This document shows positions 1 through 5,943 of a DNA stretch of 6,868 nt, piece after piece. Position 1 is the first letter of the stretch, and each line of letters opens with the position of its first letter. The stretch comes from Deltaproteobacteria bacterium (GTDB lineage Bacteria > Desulfobacterota > DSM-4660 > Desulfatiglandales > Desulfatiglandaceae). The stretch lies in the NCBI GenBank assembly GCA_021159525.1, contig JAGHEC010000161.1:1-6868 (forward strand), written 5' to 3'. The notes under the pieces are model-generated. The model ran no database searches. It saw only the letters and a list, made by a program, of their open reading frames with translations, and was not told the DNA's origin. The position numbers were made by a program, and so were the translations under genes.

Positions 1-95
1 ATCCACGGGACGAAAGTCTTGGCAAGAACGCTCAATTGGCCTTGGCAGGCGGGTGTCCCCCGCAGATAAGTCACTCAAGAGACCAGCCCGGAGGC

Positions 96-126
96 CCGGA
101 GCGGAAGAAAAATTCTTCTGCCCCGG
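96..126. repeat. Strong hairpin near the left edge, 63 nt past rimI
   Basis: The arms at 96-109 and 113-126 pair over 14 positions with one A-C mismatch and one G-T, closing an AAA loop; the core is GGAAGAA/TTCTTC. No T-tract follows on either strand, so it is not a standard intrinsic terminator. A smaller stem, GCGGG (49-53) with CCCGC (59-63), lies nearby. The hairpin may terminate or protect the operon transcript after rimI, or belong to an RNA extending past the left edge. I cannot tell which. Confidence 0.5.
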
Positions 127-188
127 CCGTAGGTTCGCAGTTATCCCCCTAAATATTGAGGTGATACGTTGCCTACCCATGCCTCCGG

Positions 189-701
189 TTAAATTGAGAG
201 CCGTTGTTCAAATGTTTCGCTATCGCGGCCTCGCATACCAGCGTACATGCCATGAAGATCCATGGACATGAGGATGGCATCCTCACGGGTGTCGGTATAA
301 TATCCCGGCCTGCGGCCTACTTCCCTGAACCCCGTTTTTCGGTAAAGGGACCTGGCCGGCAGATTGGAAGGCCGTACATCCAGCCATGCTGTTTCTGCAT
401 TTGCGTCGATCCCCACCTCCAGCATCCGATGCAGGAGACGACGGCCCAGGCCCCTTCTTCGATAGGTCTCGTGCACGGCAATATTCAGTAAATGGACCTC
501 GCCTGCAAACATCCAGAAAACAATGTAGCCTGCCAAGACATTATCGAGCACTGCAACCCAAAAATGAGAGAGTTCTTTCCCAATCTCACCGGAAAAACTG
601 CGCACATCCCACGGCGAAGGAAAGGAACTTTGTTCTATAGAGAGAATATCCTCCTGGAATCCGGCAAAATTATCTTTCGTGACCGCGAAAAGTTGGATCA
701 T
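189..701 (-). CDS. rimI: RimI-family GNAT N-acetyltransferase (ribosomal protein S18 alanine N-acetyltransferase)
   Basis: 170 residues, GNAT fold, probably acetylating the N-terminal alanine of ribosomal protein S18 with acetyl-CoA in the cytoplasm. The acetyl-CoA loop RRRGLGRRLL (residues 81-90) follows the strand LNIAV (72-76). The C-terminal signature SNLPARSLY..TGF (112-125), then YY (134-135) and REDAILM (139-145), matches RimI rather than a generic GNAT. Y120 aligns with the proposed general acid Tyr115 of enterobacterial RimI. The proposed general base Glu103 is replaced by D108 in the segment WLDVR. About 20 residues follow the usual C-terminus (E. coli RimI is 148 residues). The ATG overlaps the TGA of the upstream EIIA gene (ATGA), so translation is probably coupled. 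The family call is firm; the exact substrate is inferred. Confidence 0.88.
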   Translation of the reverse strand: MIQLFAVTKDNFAGFQEDILSIEQSSFPSPWDVRSFSGEIGKELSHFWVAVLDNVLAGYIVFWMFAGEVHLLNIAVHETYRRRGLGRRLLHRMLEVGIDANAETAWLDVRPSNLPARSLYRKTGFREVGRRPGYYTDTREDAILMSMDLHGMYAGMRGRDSETFEQRLSI

Positions 702-1099
702 GCGCTCTCGAGCAGTTTGCTGGCCAGTGTGATGCTTCGCTTTCCTGCCTGCTGGGCCTTCTCACCCAGCTCAGTCAAGGTCAGCCGATCTCTATCGCTG
801 CTAACGGCAATCACCATCGGCAGATTAACGCCGGTCAAGACCTCGACCTTCTCATCATTCAGAAAGGAAAGGCTCAGGTTGGAAGGCGTTCCCCCGAACA
901 TATCGGTCAAGACCAGCACCCCATCCCCCTGGTTGAGTGCATCTATTTTTCTGGATATGTCCGCGAGGATCTCTTTGCTCTCTGTGGTCTGCGTGATGGA
1001 AATATAATCGGCTGCTTCCAGCCGTCCTACAATCAGTTCGGCTGCACTTAGAAATTCCTTTCCCAGGTTGCAGTGCGAAATAATGAGCAATCCGATCAT
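698..1099 (-). CDS. PTS mannose-family EIIA protein (single domain)
   Basis: 133 residues covering one EIIA-Man domain (E. coli ManX type, PF03610) with no fused EIIB. H9 in IISHCNLG sits where the phosphorylated His10 of ManX lies. D66 in LTDMFGGTPSN (64-74) matches the Asp that contacts that histidine, and GVNLPM (90-95) is the other conserved segment. It should accept phosphate from HPr. Because no EIIB, EIIC or EIID gene lies beside it in the window, a regulatory role is more likely than sugar uptake, although partners could be elsewhere. It starts with ATG; the nearest Shine-Dalgarno-like GAGG (1117-1114) is 14 nt upstream, longer than normal. It lies 69 nt after ptsN and its stop overlaps the rimI start. 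Confidence 0.9.
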   Translation of the reverse strand: MIGLLIISHCNLGKEFLSAAELIVGRLEAADYISITQTTESKEILADISRKIDALNQGDGVLVLTDMFGGTPSNLSLSFLNDEKVEVLTGVNLPMVIAVSSDRDRLTLTELGEKAQQAGKRSITLASKLLESA

Positions 1100-1168
1100 T
1101 GTGCGAATATGAACCTCGGGGGTTGGCCGGTTGTTATGGGGATGTCCATTGGGCCGTCCAACATCGAG

Positions 1169-1630
1169 CTACATCTCCTCATCTGATTGAATGATGGTTT
1201 GATACAAATCCTCTTGTGTTTCGGCCTGCATCAGTTCTTTTCTGAAAGAGCTTTTCTTCAGCATCTTTGCGATGCGGGTCAACACCTGCAGGTGCACGCC
1301 GGAAGAGTTCTCCGGCGCCAGAAGGAGGAAGAAAAGGTAGGCGGGCTGGCCGTCCATGGAGTCAAAGTCAAGGCCCTTTTTGCTTCTCCCGAAAGATACA
1401 ATGGGCTGCTTTACACTGCTCAACTTGCCATGAGGGATGGCTACCCCCTCGCCGATCCCGGTGCTGCCGAGATGTTCCCGTTCGATCAGGACCTTGACGA
1501 GCATTCCCTTGTCAATATATGGGTGCTGTCTGGTAATCACCTCAGCCAGTTCGCTCAGCACCCCTTTCTTGTCCTTTGCCTTCAGGTCCGGTATAATTTT
1601 ATCTATGGTAATGATTTCAGAGAGTTTCAT
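1169..1630 (-). CDS. ptsN: PTS IIA-like nitrogen-regulatory protein PtsN (EIIA-Ntr)
   Basis: 153 residues, the terminal phosphate acceptor of the nitrogen PTS (EI-Ntr, NPr, EIIA-Ntr), a regulatory relay without transport function. The PTS EIIA type-2 fold (PF00359) is clear: LGSTGIGEGVAIPHGKL (54-70) contains the phosphorylatable H67 (His73 in E. coli). The conserved segment LLAPENSSGVHLQVLTRIA (103-121) carries a second conserved histidine, H113. I chose the ATG at 1630 (MKLSEIIT) because homologues begin there. The frame stays open to an ATG at 1753, but the extra 41 residues do not resemble the family. The Shine-Dalgarno is weak (GAG about 12 nt upstream). The gene follows hpf after a 255-nt spacer, the largest gap inside the cluster, so it may have its own promoter or leader. 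Confidence 0.92.
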   Translation of the reverse strand: MKLSEIITIDKIIPDLKAKDKKGVLSELAEVITRQHPYIDKGMLVKVLIEREHLGSTGIGEGVAIPHGKLSSVKQPIVSFGRSKKGLDFDSMDGQPAYLFFLLLAPENSSGVHLQVLTRIAKMLKKSSFRKELMQAETQEDLYQTIIQSDEEM

Positions 1631-1885
1631 AATAAAAACAATCTCGCCCGGTGGTGATTCGTCCGTATTACATGCCTCATGCGGACGCGATGAGCCCCCC
1701 ACCTGCTCACCCATTTCTGGTAAATTGCCAAATCCCAGGCCCGGACAAACCACAACCCCAAACGAACCATAAGACGGGTTTATCCACGGTCTCCATCTTC
1801 ATTTACGCTGTTGTGCCGGCGCTTACATCTGAATTCTTCATCTCCAAATGGCCGCCTCGCCCATAGGGGCCCGAATATCCGCCTT
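1631..1885 (-). other. hpf-ptsN intergenic spacer, no gene recognised
   Basis: This 255-nt spacer carries no protein I recognise. On the minus strand it contains three back-to-back mini-frames. The first starts at an ATG near 1866, encodes 8 codons and ends in an ATGA overlap. The second encodes 12 codons and ends in TAA at 1805-1803. The third begins immediately at 1802 and encodes 31 residues, ending at 1707. None has a well-spaced Shine-Dalgarno. I found no convincing sigma-70 or sigma-54 promoter on the minus strand by eye. The length of the spacer relative to the tight packing to its right suggests a leader or promoter for ptsN. Confidence 0.4.
1660..1687. repeat. Inverted repeat upstream of ptsN
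   Basis: CGTCCGTAT (1660-1668) and ATGCGGACG (1679-1687) form a 9-bp dyad with one G-T position and a 10-base loop, 30 nt upstream of the ptsN ATG. On the transcribed strand the imperfect pair is A-C, leaving six outer and two inner perfect pairs. There is no T-tract, so it is not an ordinary terminator. It could be a 5' UTR hairpin or an operator. Its role is unknown and chance occurrence is possible. Confidence 0.3.
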
Positions 1886-2425
1886 CTAAGTTTCGGGTTC
1901 AATCAATCCCAGGTTGCCGTCGCTCCGTTTATACATCACATTGATTTCCCTTGATTTGGCATTTCTGAATACCAGAAAATCCTGTTTCATTAGACTGAGC
2001 TGCATGGCCGCCTCTTCCGGATCCATGGGCTTGGCAACCATCTTTTCCACCTCAATGACGGGCTCCTCAGGGCTCAGCGCCCCCGCCTCTACAGACTCAT
2101 CGGTCAGCGACTCTGATTCGGCCTTGCCGCTTTCCTGTCTGTGGTCCCGGATCTTGGATAGATGCTTCTTGACCCGGTTTTCGATCTTGTCCATCACCTG
2201 GTCAATGGCCGAATACATATCCCCGGTTTCTTCCACTGCCTTTATCGGCGTTCCATTCAGGCTGAGGGTTACATCTGCTATATGTCGAAATTTCTCCACA
2301 GTCAACACAATATGGGCTTCCAGGGGGACATCTATATATTTCCTGATTTTGGATACTTTCTCTTCGGCGTAGGCCCGCAGACTTTCAATAGGTTCCGTGT
2401 GCCTGAATGTCACGGTAATTTCCAT
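1886..2425 (-). CDS. hpf: Long-form ribosome hibernation promoting factor (HPF/RaiA family)
   Basis: 179 residues. The long form of HPF pairs 70S ribosomes into inactive 100S dimers under nutrient limitation or in stationary phase. The N-terminal S30AE/RaiA domain (about 1-95) binds the 30S decoding region; it contains MEITVTFRHTEP and a basic helix IENRVKKHLSKIRDHR (81-96). An acidic, probably flexible linker follows (about 100-128). The C-terminal dimerisation domain (about 129-177) has KPMDPEEAAMQL (132-143), FLVFRNA (150-156) and INVMYKRSDGNLGLIEP (161-177), the hallmark of the long form. The ATG has the best ribosome-binding site in the window. Placement between rpoN and ptsN is common in Gram-negative bacteria. 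Confidence 0.95.
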   Translation of the reverse strand: MEITVTFRHTEPIESLRAYAEEKVSKIRKYIDVPLEAHIVLTVEKFRHIADVTLSLNGTPIKAVEETGDMYSAIDQVMDKIENRVKKHLSKIRDHRQESGKAESESLTDESVEAGALSPEEPVIEVEKMVAKPMDPEEAAMQLSLMKQDFLVFRNAKSREINVMYKRSDGNLGLIEPET

Positions 2426-2432
2426 ATGACTT

Positions 2433-2437
2433 CCTCC
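2433..2437 (-). promoter_or_regulatory. Ribosome-binding site of hpf
   Basis: GGAGG on the minus strand lies 7 nt before the hpf ATG at 2425. It is a consensus Shine-Dalgarno at optimal spacing and fixes that start. It stands out because most other genes here have weak or distant sites, which suggests that HPF is translated strongly and independently of its upstream neighbour. Confidence 0.8.
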
Positions 2438-2499
2438 GGATTAAGGGTGAAACAATAAATCGTGTCCTTTCAAACACCCCTGAGGGACAGGTCCCGTTC

Positions 2500-2572
2500 T
2501 GACGCTGCAATATGCGGTACAATAAAGGGAACACGCCCGCGTTTCAGAAAACCGTCTCCCTCCGCAGCGTCA
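2500..2572. repeat. Long-range inverted repeat spanning the rpoN stop codon and the rpoN-hpf spacer
   Basis: TGACGCTGC (2500-2508) and GCAGCGTCA (2564-2572) are a perfect 9-bp inverted repeat separated by 55 nt. The second arm contains the rpoN stop codon (TCA at 2570-2572 on the plus strand). A smaller imperfect stem lies inside, around 2531-2546. Beside the repeat, GGGAC (2484-2488) and GTCCC (2491-2495) form a tight palindrome. No T-tract follows, so I do not call a terminator. It may be an mRNA-processing or stability element; the function is unknown. Confidence 0.4.
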
Positions 2573-4030
2573 TGGCCAAGGCCTCTGTTTGAAGGGGATT
2601 TCCCTTCGCTTTCTGGATGGTAGAATGCCCATGGACTCCCGATACTTGGCAATGGTCCTCCGCGCAACGCTAATGTTAAGTCCCTTCATTATCTTTTCAA
2701 TCTCTTTATCACTGTAGGGTCGGGTTTTATCTTCGTTTTTAATGAGTTTCCGGATCTGTTCCTTCACGCTTTCCGAGGCGAGGGCCTCTCCGTCAATCCT
2801 GCTGATGGAGCTGTTAAAAAAGAATTTTAATTCGAACAGGCCCTGGGGCGTATAAACATATTTGTTGGTGGTAACCCGGCTTACCGTGGACTCGTGCATC
2901 TCAATGTCTTCCGCCACATTGCGGAGGACGAGGGGTTTGAGATAGGCAATCCCCTTGTCAAGGAACTCTTTCTGAAAGCGGACGATGCTCTGGGTCACGC
3001 GATAGAGGGTCCGCTGACGCTGATGAATGCTTTTGATCAACCACGCTGCAGACCGCATTTTTTCCTGGATATAGGCCTTCGTGTTTTCTGATATGGGGAT
3101 CTTGTCCTGAAGGATCTGTCTGTAATATCCATTGATCCTCAGCTTGGGCAATCCGTCTTCATTTTGTACGATTTCATAGTCGTCGCCAACCTTGAACACA
3201 TAAATATCGGGAGTGATATAGATGGTTTCTTCAGTAGAATAAAGCCTGCCGGGGCGGGGATCCAGGGTCTGAATCACAGACACTGCGGAAAGCACGTCCT
3301 GAAGAGGGCAGGACAGGGCGCTTGCAATCCTGTCATAATTTCTGTTTTCCAGGTCCTTCATGTGATGCAGGATGATGTTTTCGACGATGGTCCCCTCAAG
3401 CTTGTGAAATCTGGCCTGAATCAGGAGACATTCCTGGATGTCCCGGGCCGCTGTGCCCACAGGATCGAAATTCTGGATCAGGCGAAGCGTGTCCATCACC
3501 TTGTCCACAGAATAGCCTGTTGCTTTTGAGAGCTCTTCCAGGGAGATATCCAGGTAGCCGTCTTCATTAAGATTCCCGATGATGTGAATGCCGATCTTCT
3601 TTTGATCGGCGTCAAGGCTGCTCATATTGAGCTGCCAGGTCAGGTGTTCCGAAAAACTGGGCTTGGTATCGGTGATATTTTCAAAGCTGGGGATGTCTCT
3701 TTCCTCATAATGGGTTTCAGCCCAACCGGTATTGTATTCCGTAATATAGGCCTCCCAGTCCACATCATCCCGTACCCGTTCCTCTACGGTTACCTCCGGG
3801 ATCTCGCCGGTTTCCCCGGGCGGTTCCTCTTTGCCGTCGTTTTTTTCGTCGTCCGGCTCGGATTCCTCCGGGGATATCTCTTCCAGAACCGGGTTTTCTT
3901 GCATCTCCTGGGAAATGGTCTCCAAAAGTTCGAGCCTGGAGAGTTGAAGCAGCTTAATGGCCTGCTGCAACTGGGGGGTCATTACAAGCTGCTGGGCGAG
4001 GCCCAGTGATTGTCTTAATTCTAACGCCAT
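2570..4030 (-). CDS. rpoN: RNA polymerase sigma-54 factor
   Basis: 486 residues, the usual length for sigma-54, which directs RNA polymerase to -24/-12 promoters and needs AAA+ activators. Region I (about 1-50) is glutamine- and leucine-rich, with LAQQLVMTPQLQQAIKLLQLS. Region II (about 51-117) is strongly acidic. The core-binding domain follows (about 120-310), including NLNEDGYLD (153-161) and NFDPVGTAARD (187-197). The DNA-binding part has a helix-turn-helix (about 370-392, VAEDIEMHESTVSRVTTNK) and the RpoN box ARRTIAKYRE (456-465), with Ile where the consensus is Val. A basic tail of about 20 residues ends the protein. It starts with ATG, 7 nt after the lptB stop, without a usable Shine-Dalgarno, so coupling to lptB is likely. 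It probably serves nitrogen-related and other activator-controlled genes. Confidence 0.97.
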   Translation of the reverse strand: MALELRQSLGLAQQLVMTPQLQQAIKLLQLSRLELLETISQEMQENPVLEEISPEESEPDDEKNDGKEEPPGETGEIPEVTVEERVRDDVDWEAYITEYNTGWAETHYEERDIPSFENITDTKPSFSEHLTWQLNMSSLDADQKKIGIHIIGNLNEDGYLDISLEELSKATGYSVDKVMDTLRLIQNFDPVGTAARDIQECLLIQARFHKLEGTIVENIILHHMKDLENRNYDRIASALSCPLQDVLSAVSVIQTLDPRPGRLYSTEETIYITPDIYVFKVGDDYEIVQNEDGLPKLRINGYYRQILQDKIPISENTKAYIQEKMRSAAWLIKSIHQRQRTLYRVTQSIVRFQKEFLDKGIAYLKPLVLRNVAEDIEMHESTVSRVTTNKYVYTPQGLFELKFFFNSSISRIDGEALASESVKEQIRKLIKNEDKTRPYSDKEIEKIMKGLNISVARRTIAKYRESMGILPSRKRREIPFKQRPWP

Positions 4031-4037
4031 AACGAAT

Positions 4038-4766
4038 TTACAAGTTAAAATTGTCTCCCAAATAAACGCTGCGGGCGATGACGCTTTTTACGATCGTGTC
4101 AGGCGAACCCTGTTCAATGATCTTGCCCTCGTTGATAATATAGGCTGTGTCACAGACGCTGAGTGTTTCCCGGACGTTATGGTCTGATATGATAATCCCG
4201 AGGCCGCGCGTTTTCAATTGTCTGATGATCTGCTGGATGTCATTAATGGCCAAGGGATCAATCCCTGCAAAAGGTTCGTCCAGCAACATAAACCGGGGAT
4301 TGGTAATGAGGGCCCGCGATATTTCCAGCCGGCGACGTTCGCCGCCGGAAAGGGAGCTGGCCTTCTGCTTGGCCAGATGAGAAATGCCCAGTTCCCCAAG
4401 GGCCTTTTCAAGTCGGGATCGCTTTTCATAGGCCGGGATTTCCATCAGCTCCAGGATCGCCAGGAGATTCTGCTCTACGGTCAACTTCCGGAATACCGAC
4501 GGTTCCTGGGCCAGATAGCTGATTCCTTTCCTGGCCCTGCGATACATGGGGTCCCGCGTAATGTCATCCCCGTCCAAAAACACCATCCCCTCGTCCGGAC
4601 GGGCGAGCCCCACGATCATATAGAAAGTGGTTGTCTTGCCGGCGCCGTTCGGCCCCAGGAGACCCGCGATCTCCTGCCGCTCGACCATGATGGTGACGCC
4701 ATCGACAACCCGCTTTCCGCCATAGATCTTTACCAGGCCCTGTGTCTGCAGCGTATCACCGGCCAC
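4038..4766 (-). CDS. lptB: LPS export ABC transporter ATP-binding protein LptB
   Basis: 242 residues. This is the cytoplasmic ATPase of the LptB2FG complex, which extracts LPS from the inner membrane and drives it along the Lpt bridge. The ABC motifs are complete: Walker A GPNGAGKT (38-45), Q-loop Q87, signature LSGGE (139-143), Walker B MLLDEP (160-165) with catalytic E164, D-loop AGID (167-170) and switch H196. SVFRKL (90-95) matches the LptB segment whose aromatic and arginine residues contact the LptF/LptG coupling helices. The start codon is GTG (4766-4764), one base after the lptA stop, preceded by AGGG at about 8-9 nt. A later Met would remove the first strand, so GTG is the sensible start. 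LptF and LptG are not in the window. Confidence 0.96.
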   Translation of the reverse strand: MAGDTLQTQGLVKIYGGKRVVDGVTIMVERQEIAGLLGPNGAGKTTTFYMIVGLARPDEGMVFLDGDDITRDPMYRRARKGISYLAQEPSVFRKLTVEQNLLAILELMEIPAYEKRSRLEKALGELGISHLAKQKASSLSGGERRRLEISRALITNPRFMLLDEPFAGIDPLAINDIQQIIRQLKTRGLGIIISDHNVRETLSVCDTAYIINEGKIIEQGSPDTIVKSVIARSVYLGDNFNL

Positions 4767-4767
4767 G

Positions 4768-5328
4768 TCAGAGGCCCTGCCCCTCGTCCTTTGCGGGAAA
4801 GATTACGGCCTTCACCTTTTTATCGGATGAACTTTCTACGACGCTTCGATTCTCTCGCAGATAAAGGGTAATGCGATCGCCTTCCACTGAGTTGTCCTTC
4901 TGTCTTACTACGGGTGCCCCTGTCAGGACCAGCTTTTCATCCTCCTGGTAGTATACGGCCTTTTCACCGGTAGCGACTCCCCCGTCTGCGCGAACGATCT
5001 TGACATTTCCGGTCGCCACTATTCTGTCTACCCTGCCGGCCACGGACTCGCTCTCCTCTCGGGAAGGCAACTTAACGTAATAGACCACCATCTTGCGGCA
5101 ATATACCGTGAAATCCTCCCTTTTGGCCTCCACGTCCCCTGCAAAGGTCACGATGCCGTTCTTGTCATCGGCCTCCAGTGTGTTGGATTGGATGATCATC
5201 GCATCCTGTTGGTCGAGCTGGGGCGCCGACTGGGTGGGGGGCGTGGCTCGGGCAGAGGCGGGTCCGGACAGGACCAGGAACATGGCGGTCCACCAAAGGA
5301 TCATGCCGCATTTAAGGCTATTGTTCAT
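4768..5328 (-). CDS. lptA: LPS transport periplasmic protein LptA (OstA-like)
   Basis: 186 residues. It is the periplasmic beta-jellyroll protein that links LptC to LptD and carries LPS across the periplasm. An N-terminal signal peptide is visible: a short polar and basic start, a hydrophobic core of about residues 9-21, then GPASARA, with cleavage probably after A26 or A28. The OstA/LptA domain (PF03968) spans roughly 42-160. Typical repeats are IQSNTLEADDKNGIVTFAGDV (46-66), IVATGNVKIVRADGGVATGEKAVYY (103-127) and LVLTGAPVVRQKDNSVEGDRITLYL (133-157). Its ATG lies inside lptC, with an 11-bp overlap, suggesting translational coupling. No well-spaced Shine-Dalgarno is seen: GAAGGG is about 15 nt upstream. 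The LptC and LptB neighbours confirm the assignment. Confidence 0.93.
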   Translation of the reverse strand: MNNSLKCGMILWWTAMFLVLSGPASARATPPTQSAPQLDQQDAMIIQSNTLEADDKNGIVTFAGDVEAKREDFTVYCRKMVVYYVKLPSREESESVAGRVDRIVATGNVKIVRADGGVATGEKAVYYQEDEKLVLTGAPVVRQKDNSVEGDRITLYLRENRSVVESSSDKKVKAVIFPAKDEGQGL

Positions 5329-5899
5329 GAGAATTCAGGTTTCCCTTCAGGGTGGTGGTGACGCTTGACATTATCTTGATGGTTTCGTTGGTCAGGTCTG
5401 CATAGAGGCCCCGTCCTTTTACGGAAAAAAAAGGTCCCCATATCTCCACCGGTTCTTCGGTGCTAAAAGATCCCAGGTTGTTTCCGATCAAAAGGTGCTC
5501 TGTTAAAATCCGATAACTGGAGCCGTAAAAGCCTGTTAAGTCCCCCCATAGCTCAATGGTATTGCCATCTTTAAAATATTTCCCCCGTTTCCCGGTCAGC
5601 CTGAAACCGGGTTTGCCCTCGGCATCCACCTTTAGTTCAAAGTCATGAAACTGGATGGTTTTTTTATCCTCCGAGAACTGAACTTCCCCCGCATCCAGTA
5701 CCCATTTGACCTTTTCTTCCGGATCATCCTGGCAATAGTGTATGTCTTTGAGCTTGAGCCCCTCGCCCGAAACCATGTCCTTTAAGAGTGCGGTTGTCTT
5801 GACCAGATCTCTGCCGGATTTTGCCAGGTAAAAGGCAACCACCAGGAGGAACGCACCCAGCCCCAGAAGCGGCCAATGTCTTTTGAGAAGCATTTTCAT
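5318..5899 (-). CDS. lptC: LPS export system protein LptC
   Basis: About 193 residues. LptC is a bitopic inner-membrane protein that receives LPS from LptB2FG and passes it to LptA. A basic N-terminus (KMLLKRH) precedes one membrane segment (about 9-26, WPLLGLGAFLLVVAFYLA). A periplasmic LptC/OstA-like domain (PF06835) follows, with YFKDGNTIELWGDL, YRILTEHLLI and VKGRGLYADLTNETIKIMSSV. Sequence identity alone is modest, but fold pattern, topology and position between kdsC and lptA make the call secure. The start is uncertain: GTG at 5905, ATG at 5899 and ATG at 5893 are all in frame and none has a Shine-Dalgarno. I chose the ATG at 5899. A strong sigma-70-like promoter lies immediately upstream. 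The 3' end overlaps lptA by 11 bp. Confidence 0.9.
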   Translation of the reverse strand: MKMLLKRHWPLLGLGAFLLVVAFYLAKSGRDLVKTTALLKDMVSGEGLKLKDIHYCQDDPEEKVKWVLDAGEVQFSEDKKTIQFHDFELKVDAEGKPGFRLTGKRGKYFKDGNTIELWGDLTGFYGSSYRILTEHLLIGNNLGSFSTEEPVEIWGPFFSVKGRGLYADLTNETIKIMSSVTTTLKGNLNSHEQ

Positions 5900-5913
5900 A
5901 AACACATTAAATT

Positions 5914-5943
5914 ATTATATCAACCCCCGCTTACGTGTGTAAA
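5914..5943 (-). promoter_or_regulatory. Candidate sigma-70-type promoter for lptC, in the 3' end of kdsC
   Basis: Minus-strand -35 TTTACA (5943-5938, one mismatch to TTGACA), an 18-bp spacer and a perfect extended -10, TGATATAAT (TG at 5922-5921, TATAAT at 5919-5914). The predicted start is an A near 5907, only about 8 nt before the lptC ATG at 5899. In E. coli internal promoters at the kdsC-lptC-lptA junctions are known, which fits. The site lies partly in the last codons of kdsC and could reflect local AT-richness, but a perfect extended -10 is unusual in this window. Confidence 0.5.

Noticed and set aside
96..126. Intrinsic terminator after rimI
   Set aside because: The stem is strong, but no T-tract follows on either strand; kept only as a hairpin.
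53..271. Plus-strand frame of 72 codons at the left edge, with a GAGGTGAT motif before an internal ATG at 179
   Set aside because: Its 3' half is antisense to rimI, the composition is not protein-like, and the motif is 13 nt or more from the ATG.
296..301. Plus-strand TATAAT inside rimI
   Set aside because: There is no -35-like hexamer at 16-18 bp, and it is antisense within coding sequence.
1631..1753. 41-residue N-terminal extension of PtsN from the ATG at 1753
   Set aside because: The extension is unlike the family, and MKLSEIIT at 1630 is the standard PtsN start.
1780..1788. DnaA-box-like TTATCCACG in the hpf-ptsN spacer
   Set aside because: It is a single site with one mismatch and no cluster or AT-rich unwinding region, so it does not indicate an origin.
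2470..2667. 65-codon minus-strand frame across the rpoN 3' end and spacer
   Set aside because: It overlaps the conserved RpoN C-terminus in another frame, lacks a ribosome-binding site and has no recognisable sequence.
3584..4009. Long plus-strand frame opposite rpoN
   Set aside because: It is a mirror frame of a fully conserved sigma-54 coding sequence and has no recognisable domain.
4218..4871. 217-codon plus-strand frame opposite lptB and the 3' end of lptA
   Set aside because: It is antisense to complete ABC motifs, it spans a gene junction, and no family features are visible.
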